From contig DATLJS010000035.1 in assembly GCA_035538795.1 (NCBI GenBank), positions 62,001-126,000 of the forward strand: 64,000 bases of DNA. Direction: 5' to 3'. Numbering within the stretch: the first letter of the stretch is position 1; each line of letters begins with the position of its first letter. The notes beneath the pieces are model-generated. The model was not told the DNA's origin. It did no database searches and saw only the letters and a list, made by a program, of their open reading frames with translations. The position numbers were made by a program, and so were the translations under genes. Shown here in pieces: positions 8,656 through 18,287 of the stretch. The stretch comes from JAJZGK01 sp035538795. GTDB lineage: Bacteria; Pseudomonadota; Alphaproteobacteria; Rhodospirillales; Magnetospirillaceae.

Positions 8656-9214
8656 GCGCCATTCCCCCCGCCATGGGAGAAAAATCTATAATTCGGGACG
8701 CGATGCCTCCGCCGCTTCGGTCCTCGGACGCGCGGGCATACCCATCCCGTCGACGTCCATATGTCCCTCAGACCTGCCGCATGTTTTCGCATCGCGTCCT
8801 CGAGTCCTCTCCCTGTCGCGCTTGTTCTTATCGGCCCTCTTGCGGAGCCCTTGCTTAAAAGGTGATCAGTGGGGTCACACGTTAAGCCCAAGCAACATTC
8901 AGGCCAGCGGGGTCGATTGACACAACCTGTTGAGGCAAAAGAGATTCTCCGAATGCGAGAAATTCTTCGCCGTGCCATTTCGTCAGCAGGCGCGGCAAGC
9001 CGCAACCGCCGCACTGACAAAATGACACCACTCACCTCTGCGCCGTCCGTATGAGGAGGATCCGATTCATTTCGCCGAAAACTTCACCCAATATTTCCAG
9101 GCATTCGCCTCAAATCAGCTTGCCGATTGATTTTCCAAACCGTCTCAGGTAGCAATCGAAAGATAATATCGGCTTGGGGAGCCGTTCCTGACGAAACGTC
9201 GAAGGGGGTCGCAC
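8656..9214. other. 559-bp intergenic region with no convincing gene
   Basis: This gap separates the divergent kinase operon and the tolC-like gene. A 127-residue minus-strand frame (8652-9035) is Arg-rich with no recognisable domain and is probably spurious. A TTGACA at 8917-8922 followed 17 nt later by AGAGAT could be a weak sigma-70 promoter reading toward tolC, but the -10 match is poor. No tRNA or other structured RNA is apparent. A small RNA cannot be ruled out by eye. Confidence 0.5.
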
Positions 9215-10573
9215 GTGAGAATTCAGCCCAAATTCGCCAGCATGAAAATTCTTCTGCTGACCGGCACCACCCTGCTTGGCGCCGCACAGGCGTCTTGGGC
9301 AGCCAGCATCGAGAGCGAAATCAATGGATTGCTGGAGAGCCACCCCCTGATCCAGGCCGCGCGCAAGACTGTCCAGTCGTCGGATGAGGGCATCACCGCC
9401 GCCCGCTCCGGATACCTGCCCGACGTCCGGTTGGACGGTTATACCGGCCCCAGCTTCACCAGTTCCGCCGACCGCCAGGCCTCGCCCGGCAAACCTTTCA
9501 TGCGCAACGGCGAAACCGCCGGCTTGACCGTCACCCAGCATATCTATGACGGCGACGCCACCAATGCCGCCGTCGACACCGCCATCGGCAGCCAAAAGGT
9601 CTCTGACGCGCAATTGCGCATGACCCGCCAGAACACCATTCTGGAAGGCGTCACCGCTTATCTTGACGTCAACCGTCAGGGCACCCTGGTCAAACTGGCC
9701 CGCGAAAACGAAAAACGCGTGCAAACCCAGCTGAACCTGGAAGACGAGCGCGTGCAGCGCGGCTCGGGCATGGCCGTCGACGTCCTGTCGGCCAAGCAGC
9801 GCCTACAGGTGGCCAAGGAACGCCGCATCGCCTATGAAGGCACCTTGCAGCAGGCTTTGGACCGCTATCAGCAGGTGTTCGGCCACGCCCCGGATGTTTC
9901 GACGGACTTTTCGAAGTCTCCCCTGCCTCCGGTCGATCTGATTCCCTCCACTCTGGACGATGCCGTCAAAGCCGCCCTGGACGAAAATCCTTCGGTCGAC
10001 GTTGCCAAAAAGAACGTCACCGTGTCGGCCGAGCGGACCCGTAGCGCCGAAGCCGGCTATTATCCCACCTTCGATTTGGTCGGCCACGCCGACTATGCCA
10101 GCTTTACCAGCGCCACCGACGGCATGCGCCGCGATTGGGCGGTTCTGCTACAAATGAACTGGAGCCTGTTCTCGGGCTTCAAGACGCAGGCCCAGGTGGC
10201 CCAGGCGTCCTATGATTACGGCGCCAGCAAGGACTCCGCCAATCAGGCCGGCCGTAAAGCCGCCGAAGCCGTGCGTCTGGCCTGGACCCAGTTGGCGACC
10301 GCCAAGGAACGCCTGAAGCTGTTGGAAAACGCTGTCAACCTTGCCCACGAAGTCTACGAGGCTCGCAAAAAGATGCGCGAAGCAGGCAAGGAAACCCTGA
10401 TCAACGTGCTGGACGCCGAAAGCGCCATCACCAACGCCGACATCACCTTCGCCATGGCCGATTACGACCTGCGCACAGCCGCCTATCAGTTGGTTCACGA
10501 TGTTGGCCGGCTGGAAGTCGCCGACCTGGACCGCCGTCCGCAGGCGAACGCCGCCGCTCCGAAAGCCCAGTAA
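9215..10573 (+). CDS. TolC-family outer membrane efflux/secretion protein
   Basis: This 452-residue protein has an N-terminal signal peptide ending near ASWA-AS and the two-fold repeated helical pattern of TolC trimers, for example GVTAYLDVNRQ in the first half and LAWTQLATAKERL in the second. It would form the outer membrane channel of a type I secretion or efflux machine. The start is GTG at 9215, preceded by AAGGGGG at good spacing; an in-frame ATG at 9242 lacks an SD and would give a shorter signal peptide. The ABC transporter and adaptor genes lie about 2.3 kb downstream on the same strand, beyond a convergently placed cyclase gene. A strong hairpin terminator follows, so tolC is probably transcribed alone. 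Confidence 0.9.
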   Translation: MRIQPKFASMKILLLTGTTLLGAAQASWAASIESEINGLLESHPLIQAARKTVQSSDEGITAARSGYLPDVRLDGYTGPSFTSSADRQASPGKPFMRNGETAGLTVTQHIYDGDATNAAVDTAIGSQKVSDAQLRMTRQNTILEGVTAYLDVNRQGTLVKLARENEKRVQTQLNLEDERVQRGSGMAVDVLSAKQRLQVAKERRIAYEGTLQQALDRYQQVFGHAPDVSTDFSKSPLPPVDLIPSTLDDAVKAALDENPSVDVAKKNVTVSAERTRSAEAGYYPTFDLVGHADYASFTSATDGMRRDWAVLLQMNWSLFSGFKTQAQVAQASYDYGASKDSANQAGRKAAEAVRLAWTQLATAKERLKLLENAVNLAHEVYEARKKMREAGKETLINVLDAESAITNADITFAMADYDLRTAAYQLVHDVGRLEVADLDRRPQANAAAPKAQ

Positions 10574-10595
10574 GCGTTCCTGGTTGCAGTATCGA

Positions 10596-10624
10596 AAAAC
10601 CCGCCGGTCTTCCCGGCGGGTTTT
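10596..10624. terminator. Bidirectional rho-independent terminator
   Basis: AAAACCCGCCGG (10596-10607) pairs perfectly with CCGGCGGGTTTT (10613-10624) around the five-base loop TCTTC. Flanking A and T runs let it work in both directions, ending tolC on the plus strand and the cyclase gene on the minus strand. Confidence 0.9.
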
Positions 10625-10639
10625 CCTTTGGTTCCGCGC

Positions 10640-12889
10640 CTATTTGCTGGTGGCGGTAAAGACGCCGTCCCAATCGGCTCCGGGCGGATTGGCCTCGTAT
10701 TCCTGCATGCGCTCTTCATACAGATGATAAAGCTTCTCCAGATGGAAGCCGGGGTCCAGTTCCAAAGCCCGGACGATGCCGGCGCGGGCCGCCGTCCAAT
10801 CCTGGGCGCGATAAGCCGCTAGAATCTTATCGTGCTCGGCTTTCAAGGTCTGGAATTCGGACGATTTGGCCAAGGCTTCGTCGCCCAACAGAGTGAAGAT
10901 GCGGACCGCTTCGGTTTTGCCCTTCACCTTGATCAGATCCAGTTCCAGACAGGCGAAGCCGGGGGCGCGCTGATAGGTGTTTTCACCGATCACCACCGTC
11001 ACGCCGTAGGGCTTGGACTGCCCTTCCAGGCGAGAGGCCAGATTGACGTTGTCGCCCAGCACCGAATAATCGAAGCGCTGGTCGGACCCCATATTGCCCA
11101 CCACCACATCGCCGGAATTCAGGCCGATGCCGATATTGATGGGAACATGGCGGCGGTTTTCGGTTCTGGCCTGTTCCTCCAGCCGCGCGTTCAGAGGCTC
11201 AAGATCCTGCTTCATCTTCAAGGCGGCGGCACAGGCGTTGGCGGCATGCTCGGGATCGTCCAGCGGCGCGTTCCAGAACGCCATGATGCAGTCGCCCATG
11301 TACTTGTCGATGGTTCCCTTGCGCTCCAGGATGATGTCGGTCATCGGCGTCAGGAAACGGTTGATCAGCTTGGTCAGTCCCTGCGCGTCTGCCCCAAAGG
11401 TTTCCGAGATGGTGGTGAAACCACGGATGTCGCAGAACAGCAGCGTCATGTCCTTGGTTTCGCCGCCCAGCTTCAGAAGACCGGGATTTCCCGCCACCTT
11501 CTCCACCAATGCCGGCGACATGTAACGCCCCATGGCGCCACGCACGTAACGCTTCTGCGCTTCTTCGCGGGCGAAGCTGGTATAGGTGGTGATGATATAG
11601 CAAAGCAACGCCGTCACCGTGGGCAACACCGGATCGAACAAGGTCAGCTTCTGCGAGAACTCGTACCACGATCCCCCGGCAATGCTGGCCGCCACCGCCA
11701 GGAACAACAGCATGGTCCAGCGGGCGCCGATCAGCGGCACCAGCACGATCATCAGCAGACCGGCAACGCCCGCCGCCAGCATTTCCGTCAACTGAGCCCC
11801 CGACGGATAGATCAACTGCTGGGCGAACAGGATGCTTTCGATGATCTGGGCATGCACCTCGACACCGGAAATCTGCCGCTCGGTGGCGATGGCGCGGATA
11901 TCGCCCAGCCCCACTGCCGAGGTGCCGACGATCGCCAGCTTGCCGGCCACCCGCGCCGGATCGAAAGTGCCTTTCAGAACGTCCTTGGCCGGCAGGTAAA
12001 GACTGGGATCATGGGCACGGGCATAGACCCAGATGCGGCCGTGGCCATCGGTCAGAACCTTGCTGCGCCCCAGCTTGATGAACTGTACGCCATCATCGCC
12101 GGTGCTGATGCCGAAGCTTTCGCTGGCCGTTCCCAGGCGTAAAAGCTCGGTGGACAAAGCCGGATAAAGCTCGGTGCCGTCGGTCACCACGGCCGGCACC
12201 CGGCGGACCACGCCGTCGGTTTCCGGGGTCACGGTGAAGACGCCCCAACCGCTGGCGGCGTTGTCGATCACCGGAATGTTGCGCAGCACCGCAGGATAAT
12301 AGGAACCATGGATGCCCACCCACGGCACGGGGTCCTCGGTTCCGAATCGCCCCCAGCCGGGGACGTCGGGCGGAAGCGTTCCCTTGGTGGCCCGCGGCGC
12401 CTCCAATCCCCCCATGCCCAGCACCACACGGCTGTTGCTGATGGATTTGGCAAAAACCTGATCGTTGCTCGGCAGACTGGCCAGACGTTTTGAAGTCTCG
12501 CCGTCGATGCCCGGCACCGAGGCCGCCACCTTGTCCGGAGACAGGCGGTCTTCCTCGGCAAAGACGACGTCGAAGCCCACGGCGGCGGTACCGGCGGCGG
12601 TCAGGTTGTCGACCATCTTCGCCAGCAGGGTGCGCGGCCAGGGCCATTGACCGAACTCGGCCAGACTGGCGTCGTCCAGATCGATGATCACCACCGGCGG
12701 CGTTTCCGGCGTCGGGCGGGGATGCCATTTCTGGTAAAGGTCGAAAGTCTTGGCACGGGCGGTTTCCAACGCCGCCGGATCGCTGACCCGCAGCCCCACC
12801 AGAACCACCAGAACCGCCAAAGCCACCAGACGCCCGCCGTTGAGGAGACCAGCCCACCACGACCGTTTGAAGACACCCCAAGCCGCCAT
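10640..12889 (-). CDS. CHASE2-domain class III adenylate/guanylate cyclase
   Basis: This 749-residue membrane protein has an N-terminal TM (about 19-35), a periplasmic CHASE2 sensor domain (about 40-330, with VVIIDLDDASLAEFGQWPW), three closely packed membrane helices (about 350-430) and a C-terminal class III cyclase domain. The cyclase metal-binding aspartates are visible in LFCDIRGFTTISETF and KYMGDCIMAFWNAP, and the domain continues through SVLGDNVNLASRLEG. It should make cAMP (or cGMP) in response to an extracytoplasmic cue that is not evident here. The frame is open to 13156, but that extension is antisense to the ABC gene and lacks a membrane start, so I place the start at the ATG near 12889. 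It diverges from the ABC gene with only about 33 bp between them. Confidence 0.9.
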   Translation of the reverse strand: MAAWGVFKRSWWAGLLNGGRLVALAVLVVLVGLRVSDPAALETARAKTFDLYQKWHPRPTPETPPVVIIDLDDASLAEFGQWPWPRTLLAKMVDNLTAAGTAAVGFDVVFAEEDRLSPDKVAASVPGIDGETSKRLASLPSNDQVFAKSISNSRVVLGMGGLEAPRATKGTLPPDVPGWGRFGTEDPVPWVGIHGSYYPAVLRNIPVIDNAASGWGVFTVTPETDGVVRRVPAVVTDGTELYPALSTELLRLGTASESFGISTGDDGVQFIKLGRSKVLTDGHGRIWVYARAHDPSLYLPAKDVLKGTFDPARVAGKLAIVGTSAVGLGDIRAIATERQISGVEVHAQIIESILFAQQLIYPSGAQLTEMLAAGVAGLLMIVLVPLIGARWTMLLFLAVAASIAGGSWYEFSQKLTLFDPVLPTVTALLCYIITTYTSFAREEAQKRYVRGAMGRYMSPALVEKVAGNPGLLKLGGETKDMTLLFCDIRGFTTISETFGADAQGLTKLINRFLTPMTDIILERKGTIDKYMGDCIMAFWNAPLDDPEHAANACAAALKMKQDLEPLNARLEEQARTENRRHVPINIGIGLNSGDVVVGNMGSDQRFDYSVLGDNVNLASRLEGQSKPYGVTVVIGENTYQRAPGFACLELDLIKVKGKTEAVRIFTLLGDEALAKSSEFQTLKAEHDKILAAYRAQDWTAARAGIVRALELDPGFHLEKLYHLYEERMQEYEANPPGADWDGVFTATSK

Positions 12890-12922
12890 TCTGCTGTCCC
12901 CTTCGAGCGAAACGCGCGCAAT

Positions 12923-14746
12923 ATGCCGAAAGACTACAGCAAGCCCCGGTCCAGGCCGAACTTTTTGTTTGCAGATAAACAATGGTTCACGCACAACCAT
13001 TATATGGAAAAGCATATACCAGAATGGCTTCTGCCCATCGTCGCCCCGCTGAAACCGGTGTTTCGCGAGGTGGTGCTGGTTTCGCTTTTCGTCAATGCCC
13101 TGGCCCTGGCCCTGCCCATCTTCATCCAGCAGGTTTACGACCGCGTCGTCGCCCATCAGGGCATCAGCACGCTATACGGATTGCTGATCGGCATGGCGGT
13201 GATTTTGCTGTTCGATTTTGTGCTGCGCCAGACCCGGTCGCGCATCATGCAGCGCGTGGCCCTGCGCATCGACATCGAAGTGGGCGAGATGCTGTTCAGC
13301 AAGATTCTCGCCCTGCCCCTACGCACCCTGGAAAGCCGGCCAGCCGCCTATTGGCAGCAATTGTTCCAGGACGTGGACGTCATCCGCAATTCCCTGTCGG
13401 GCTCCATCGCCCTTTTGCTGCTGGATCTGCCGTTCATCCTGCTGTTCCTGGTGGTGATGATCGTGGTGGCAGAACCCATCGCCATGGTCTTCGCCGTGGT
13501 CTTTCCGCTGTTCCTGACCCTGGCCTGGCGTTCGGGCACGGCTCTGAAGTCGGCCACCGGCAGCGAGCGGATTCGCCAGGGAAGCCGCGACACCCTGCTG
13601 GCCGAACTGATCGCCGGCCGCGCCACCGTCAAGGCCCTGGCCCTGGAACATTGCATGCGCCCCCTGTGGGAAGAACGCCAGGCCGCCACCATCGAGCAAT
13701 CCATGCTGCGCGGCGCCCGCTCGGACGGCTTCGTCAATATCGGTGCCTTCCTCACCCTGGCCGCCAACGTCGCCATGACCTCGGTGGGCGCCCTGTTCAT
13801 CATCGACCATAAACTGACCATGGGCGCGCTGGTGGCCGGCAACATGCTGGCCGGACGGCTGCTGGCCCCCATGAACCAACTGGTGGGCGCCTGGAGAGGC
13901 TTCGCCGCCTTCCGCCAGTCCACCACCCGCCTGGGAACAGTCCTGGCGGAAGAAGAGGAACGCCGCACCTCGGCCCTGCACATGGACCGTCCCAAGGGGC
14001 TTCTGGCGGTCGAGGATCTGACTTTCAGCTACGATCCCCGCCTTGCCCCGATCCTTAACGGCATCGGCCTGACCATTCCCTCCGGCGGCCTGACCGCCAT
14101 CGTCGGCAAGAACGGCGCCGGCAAGACCACCTTCCTGAAGCTGCTGCAGGGGCTTTATCATCCGGCCAAGGGACGCGTACTGCTGGACGGCGCCGACATC
14201 GCCCAGTTCACCCGGCGCGAACTGGCCGGCTGGATGGGCTACGTGCCTCAGGAATGCGTGCTGTTCACCGGCACCATCCGCGACAATATCAGCCAAGGCA
14301 TGAACAAGGCCGGCGATGAGGACGTGCTGCGCGCCGCCAAGATGGCCGGGGTGCACCAGTACATCATCGACCTGCCCAACGGCTACGCCACCGAGATCGG
14401 CGAAGCCGGGTCGCGTCTGTCGGCCGGCCAGCGGCAGCGCATCGCCCTGGCCCGCGCCCTGATCGGCGATCCGCCGGTGCTGCTGCTGGACGAGCCCTCG
14501 GCCAGCCTGGACCGCCAGGCCGAGGAATCGCTGCGCGACGTGCTGATTGAACTGGCCCGCGATCATTCGGTCATCATGGTCACCCACAGCACCGTGCTGC
14601 TGCCAGCCTGCCGCAGCATCGTCGTGCTGGACAACACCAAGGTCGTGGCCGCCGGTCCGGCCCAGGATCTGCTGCCCAAGCTGTTCCCCGGCTATCGCGC
14701 CCAGCCCATCGCGTCCCCCGCTCTTCAGCCGGAGAGCGCGTCATGA
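12923..14746 (+). CDS. Type I secretion ABC transporter (HlyB/LapB-like permease-ATPase)
   Basis: This is an exporter half-transporter of about 607 residues. A six-helix membrane domain (about 40-320) opens with the type I secretion signature LALPIFIQQVYDRVVAHQ. The nucleotide-binding domain follows, with Walker A GKNGAGKTT, the signature LSAGQRQRIALARAL and Walker B VLLLDEPSASLD. It lacks a C39 bacteriocin-peptidase domain, so substrates are expected to carry a C-terminal signal. The start is uncertain: ATG 12923 and ATG 13004 are both in frame and neither has a good SD. It overlaps the adaptor gene by ATGA, and the TolC-like channel is encoded upstream. No RTX-type substrate gene is visible nearby. 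Confidence 0.9.
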   Translation: MPKDYSKPRSRPNFLFADKQWFTHNHYMEKHIPEWLLPIVAPLKPVFREVVLVSLFVNALALALPIFIQQVYDRVVAHQGISTLYGLLIGMAVILLFDFVLRQTRSRIMQRVALRIDIEVGEMLFSKILALPLRTLESRPAAYWQQLFQDVDVIRNSLSGSIALLLLDLPFILLFLVVMIVVAEPIAMVFAVVFPLFLTLAWRSGTALKSATGSERIRQGSRDTLLAELIAGRATVKALALEHCMRPLWEERQAATIEQSMLRGARSDGFVNIGAFLTLAANVAMTSVGALFIIDHKLTMGALVAGNMLAGRLLAPMNQLVGAWRGFAAFRQSTTRLGTVLAEEEERRTSALHMDRPKGLLAVEDLTFSYDPRLAPILNGIGLTIPSGGLTAIVGKNGAGKTTFLKLLQGLYHPAKGRVLLDGADIAQFTRRELAGWMGYVPQECVLFTGTIRDNISQGMNKAGDEDVLRAAKMAGVHQYIIDLPNGYATEIGEAGSRLSAGQRQRIALARALIGDPPVLLLDEPSASLDRQAEESLRDVLIELARDHSVIMVTHSTVLLPACRSIVVLDNTKVVAAGPAQDLLPKLFPGYRAQPIASPALQPESAS

Positions 14747-16041
14747 GCAAGCTGCGCGATCTTGCCGAGCATTACCCCCTACCCGACTGGCGTCCCGCCG
14801 GACGGGTGGTGATGGGCATGCTGACCCTGCTGTTCGTCTGGTCGTGCTTTGCCACGCTGGACGAGGTCGCCACCGCCACCGGCGAAGTGGTGCCCGAGGG
14901 TAAGGTCAAGGTAATCCAGCACCTGGAAGGCGGTATCGTTCGCGAAATCTTCGTGCACGAAGGCAGCATCGTCAAAGCCGGGCAAACCTTGGTGCAATTG
15001 GACCTCCCTGTGTCGGCGGTGAACAAGGACGAGCTTCAGGTGCGCATCGACGGCCTGATCCTGGCCCGCGCCCGCCTGATGGCCGAGATCGACGACAAGC
15101 CCTTAAGCTTCCCCGAGGAAGAGGCCAAGCGCCAGCCTGCCCTGGTCGAGGCCGAGCGGCATTCCCACGAAGCCCGTGAACAAAATCTGCAGGCCACCCT
15201 GTCGGTGCTGCAACAACAGGAACGACAGCGGGTGCTGGAAATACAGGAGCTTGAGGCCAAGCAGCATTCGGTCAACTCCAGCCTGGGCTTGGCCCGCGAA
15301 AAGCTGACCATGTCGAACAACCTGCTGAAAGACGGCCTGACCTCGAAAATGGACCACGTCCAGGCGCAGAACGATGTCGAAGCGCTGGAGGGGCAAGCCA
15401 ACACCCTGCGCAGCTCCGTGCCCAAGGCCCAGTCCGCCCTTGAAGAGGCCCGCGGCCGCATGGAGGAAGAACGGGTCAAGTTCCGCCGCACCGCCCAGGG
15501 CGAGCTGACGGAAACGGAACTCAACCTGGCCCGCAACCGCCAGATGATGAACCAGGCGTCAGATCAGGCCCGGCGTTCGACCGTCACCTCGCCGACCGAC
15601 GGCATCATCAAAAGCCTGCGTCAGAATACCATCGGCGGCGTGGTTCGTCCCGGCGAGCCGATCATGGAAGTGGTTCCCATCAACGACCGCCTGAACATTG
15701 AAGCCAAAGTCTCGCCCGCCGACCGCGGCTATGTGGCGGTGGGGCAAACGTCGACGGTGAAGATTTCCGCCTACGACTACACCCGTTACGGCGGTCTGGA
15801 AGGCAAGGTGGTGATGGTCGCCCCCGACACCACCACGGGAACCGGCACCGGCCCCGACGCCCAGCCTTATTACCGCGTCATCATCGAAACCGAAAAATCC
15901 GCCTTGGGAGAGAACGGCGATTTTCCCATTACGCCCGGCATGCAGGCCCAAGTGGACATCCATACCGGAAGCCGTTCGGTGCTGCGTTATCTGATCACTC
16001 CGGTGCTGAAATTGCGCCACGAGGCATTTCGCGAACGATAA
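14743..16041 (+). CDS. HlyD-family periplasmic adaptor (membrane fusion protein)
   Basis: This 432-residue adaptor has one N-terminal membrane anchor (about 24-42), a split biotinyl-lipoyl-like domain (QHLEGGIVREIFVHEGSIVKAG), a long coiled coil (about 120-280) and a C-terminal beta-barrel region (GYVAVGQTSTVKISAYDYT). These are the standard parts of HlyD/PrtE adaptors that link the inner membrane ABC exporter to TolC. The start codon overlaps the stop of the ABC gene (ATGA at 14743-14746), indicating coupled translation. Together with the ABC protein and the TolC-like channel it completes a type I secretion system. Confidence 0.93.
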   Translation: MSKLRDLAEHYPLPDWRPAGRVVMGMLTLLFVWSCFATLDEVATATGEVVPEGKVKVIQHLEGGIVREIFVHEGSIVKAGQTLVQLDLPVSAVNKDELQVRIDGLILARARLMAEIDDKPLSFPEEEAKRQPALVEAERHSHEAREQNLQATLSVLQQQERQRVLEIQELEAKQHSVNSSLGLAREKLTMSNNLLKDGLTSKMDHVQAQNDVEALEGQANTLRSSVPKAQSALEEARGRMEEERVKFRRTAQGELTETELNLARNRQMMNQASDQARRSTVTSPTDGIIKSLRQNTIGGVVRPGEPIMEVVPINDRLNIEAKVSPADRGYVAVGQTSTVKISAYDYTRYGGLEGKVVMVAPDTTTGTGTGPDAQPYYRVIIETEKSALGENGDFPITPGMQAQVDIHTGSRSVLRYLITPVLKLRHEAFRER

Positions 16042-16141
16042 TGCGAAAATCAGCCTCTCTCGAAAGTGTGAAACGTCTTATCTTTCGTGTAAAAACAATC
16101 ACTTATCCTTTATGCGCGGCATGGCATGGCTTATGAATCAG

Positions 16142-16163
16142 TTCCAGACGGAAAATTCTGGAA
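16142..16163. repeat. Inverted repeat upstream of the chemoreceptor gene
   Basis: TTCCAG (16142-16147) and CTGGAA (16158-16163) form a perfect six-base inverted repeat with a 10-base spacer, ending 12 bp before the chemoreceptor ATG. It could be an operator or a short mRNA hairpin. No regulator can be assigned. Confidence 0.4.
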
Positions 16164-16175
16164 CGTGGGGTTGCC

Positions 16176-17852
16176 ATGCGTATCACTCGGCTTTCGACGC
16201 GAATTCTCATTCTGGTGGCTGTGGCGGCCCTGGCGTTGGTGACGTTTGCCGGGCTCAGCGCCTATCTGCTGCACGACAGCATGACGCAGGATAAGATCGA
16301 AAAGACCCGCAACATATCCGAAGCCGCCAGAGACATCGCCAAAAGCTTCGACGAACGCTCCAAGAAGGGCGAGTTCGATCAGGACACGGCCAAGACGATG
16401 GCCAAAAACGCCATCCGCGGCATGCATTACGGCGACGGCGATTACATGTTCGTCTACAGCTTCGACGGCACCAATCTGGTTCACGGCACCATGCCCGATC
16501 GTGAAGGCAAGAATTTCATCGCCAGCAAGGACACCCGCGGCTACGCCTATCTGGGCGACCTGATCAAAGCGGCCCAGTCGGGCGGCGGCTACGTCTATTA
16601 TTACTTCACCAATCCCCGTACCAAGGAAGACGAGCGCAAGGTGTCCTCGGTGGTGGGATATCAGCCCTGGGGCTGGATGATCGGCACCGGCACCTATTTG
16701 ACCGACATCGACCGCGACTTCATGAATTTCATTTGGAAACTGACGGCGGTTGGAGGATTGGCGCTGATCAGCATGGTCGGGGCCTCGCTGCTGGTGGCGC
16801 GCTCGGTGTCCGCCCCCGTGCGTTCCCTGGCCGAGGCGACCCGCCAGATCAGCGTCGGTCAATACGACATCGTCGTTCCCGCCAACGAGCGGGCCGACGA
16901 AATCGGGCATTTGGCACAATCCATCGCCCGCCTGCGCGATGAAGCCCGCGAAGCCGAACGCTTCCGCCAAAGCCAGGAGCAGAGCAAATTGCTCAGCGAA
17001 CAGGAGCGCCGCACCGCCCTGCTATCCATGGCCGATCAGTTCGAAGGCAGCGTCCGCTCGGTGGCGGAAGCCATTGTCGATGCCGCGCATCAAACCAGCG
17101 GTGCCGTCTCGACCATGAAAAGCGTCGTCCAGGAAGCTCGCAGGGACGCCAGCAGCGGTGCCAGCGCCGCTCATCAGGTGACCACCAACGTTCAACAGGT
17201 GGCTTCGTCCACCCAGGAACTGTCGCAATCGATCCACGCCATTTCCGATCAGGTCCGCCGTTCGGCCCAGGTGGCGGAACAGGCCGTGGCCAAAGCCGGA
17301 GACACCGACCGTCTGGTTCAAGGGCTGACCGACGCCGTCGAACGTATCAACGAAGTCGTGCAGTTGATCAACAACATCGCCGGCCAAACCAATCTGCTGG
17401 CCTTGAACGCCACCATCGAGGCGGCGCGGGCCGGAGAAGCAGGCAAAGGTTTTGCCGTCGTCGCTTCCGAGGTCAAACACCTGGCCAATCAGACGGCCAA
17501 GGCCACCGGCGACATCACCAGCCAGATCGACGCCGTCAAATCGGCCACCGCCAGCGCCGTCGAAGCCATCCGCGAGATCACCGGCATCATCGAGGACATG
17601 AACGGCACCACCGCCTCCATCGCTCACGCCGTGGAAGAGCAAAGCGCCGCCACCAACCTGATCAGCCGCAACGTCGGCGATGCCGCCGCCGGTGTAACCC
17701 AGCTGGCCGACTTCCTGTCGCGCATGGTTGACGTTACGGGCCGGGTCGAGGACGACGCCGAAACAGTGTCGCGCAATTCCGATGGGCTGAACGGCCATTC
17801 AGGCGAGCTGCGGCGCGCCGTCGACGGCTTCCTGGGCAGTGTCCGCAAATAG
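16176..17852 (+). CDS. Methyl-accepting chemotaxis protein with single Cache sensor
   Basis: This 558-residue chemoreceptor has TM1 (about 8-28), a periplasmic single-Cache domain (about 35-185, with GDYMFVYSFDGTNLVHG and GWMIGTGTYLTDID), TM2 (about 190-210), a HAMP domain (VSAPVRSLAEATRQI) and a long cytoplasmic signalling region. The hairpin tip reads VVQLINNIAGQTNLLALNAT, the conserved CheW/CheA-binding segment. The ligand is unknown; sCache domains often bind small organic acids or amines. The ATG at 16176 is preceded by GTGGGG. No che genes are nearby, so it works through a chemosensory pathway encoded elsewhere. A separate secreted Cache protein is encoded at 34664-35146. Confidence 0.95.
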   Translation: MRITRLSTRILILVAVAALALVTFAGLSAYLLHDSMTQDKIEKTRNISEAARDIAKSFDERSKKGEFDQDTAKTMAKNAIRGMHYGDGDYMFVYSFDGTNLVHGTMPDREGKNFIASKDTRGYAYLGDLIKAAQSGGGYVYYYFTNPRTKEDERKVSSVVGYQPWGWMIGTGTYLTDIDRDFMNFIWKLTAVGGLALISMVGASLLVARSVSAPVRSLAEATRQISVGQYDIVVPANERADEIGHLAQSIARLRDEAREAERFRQSQEQSKLLSEQERRTALLSMADQFEGSVRSVAEAIVDAAHQTSGAVSTMKSVVQEARRDASSGASAAHQVTTNVQQVASSTQELSQSIHAISDQVRRSAQVAEQAVAKAGDTDRLVQGLTDAVERINEVVQLINNIAGQTNLLALNATIEAARAGEAGKGFAVVASEVKHLANQTAKATGDITSQIDAVKSATASAVEAIREITGIIEDMNGTTASIAHAVEEQSAATNLISRNVGDAAAGVTQLADFLSRMVDVTGRVEDDAETVSRNSDGLNGHSGELRRAVDGFLGSVRK

Positions 17853-17864
17853 CGCGGACGTCAG

Positions 17865-18287
17865 TCAGCGCGGCGGAATGGAGTACGTGCCGGTGACGTG
17901 GGCGACCAGATCCTCGGGATCGTCCACCGAATACAGACCGCATTCCGCCACCGCCAGCCGTTTGCCGATTTTCAGGATGCGACCTGCGCACATGACATCG
18001 GCCGGGCCGGGCTTGCGCATGAAATTGATGTTGAGATTGGTGGTCACCGCCAGTTCCACCTTGCCGATCAACCCCAGCACCACCGCATAAAGCGTCACGT
18101 CGGCCAGAGCCATCAGGGCCGGTCCGGCGACCGTGCCGCCGGGACGCATCAGGCCGGGATTGAAATGCATCCGCAGCAAGGCCGAGCCGTCGTCGCCGAT
18201 CTCGACCGTGCGAATACCGAACAGCCCGACCAAAGGCAGATGTTCCTCGATCAGCGCCTGGAAATCATCGACCGTGATTTTCGCCAT
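17865..18287 (-). CDS. PaaI-family hotdog-fold thioesterase
   Basis: This 140-residue protein has the hotdog pattern of PaaI-type acyl-CoA thioesterases, with the segment MRPGGTVAGPALMALADVTL containing the central helix and the family's catalytic acidic position. The second half includes INFMRKPGPADV and ends with VTGTYSIPPR, as in many family members. The substrate, an aryl- or acyl-CoA, cannot be predicted. Its start codon shares one base with the stop of the upstream kinase gene (TGATG at 18287), so it is probably translated from the same mRNA, although no functional link to the kinase is obvious. Confidence 0.85.
   Translation of the reverse strand: MAKITVDDFQALIEEHLPLVGLFGIRTVEIGDDGSALLRMHFNPGLMRPGGTVAGPALMALADVTLYAVVLGLIGKVELAVTTNLNINFMRKPGPADVMCAGRILKIGKRLAVAECGLYSVDDPEDLVAHVTGTYSIPPR

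Noticed and set aside
8652..9035. 127-residue minus-strand frame in the gap before tolC
   Set aside because: Arg-rich with no domain, no clear SD, and overlapping the start of the neighbouring gene; typical of a chance frame in GC-rich DNA.
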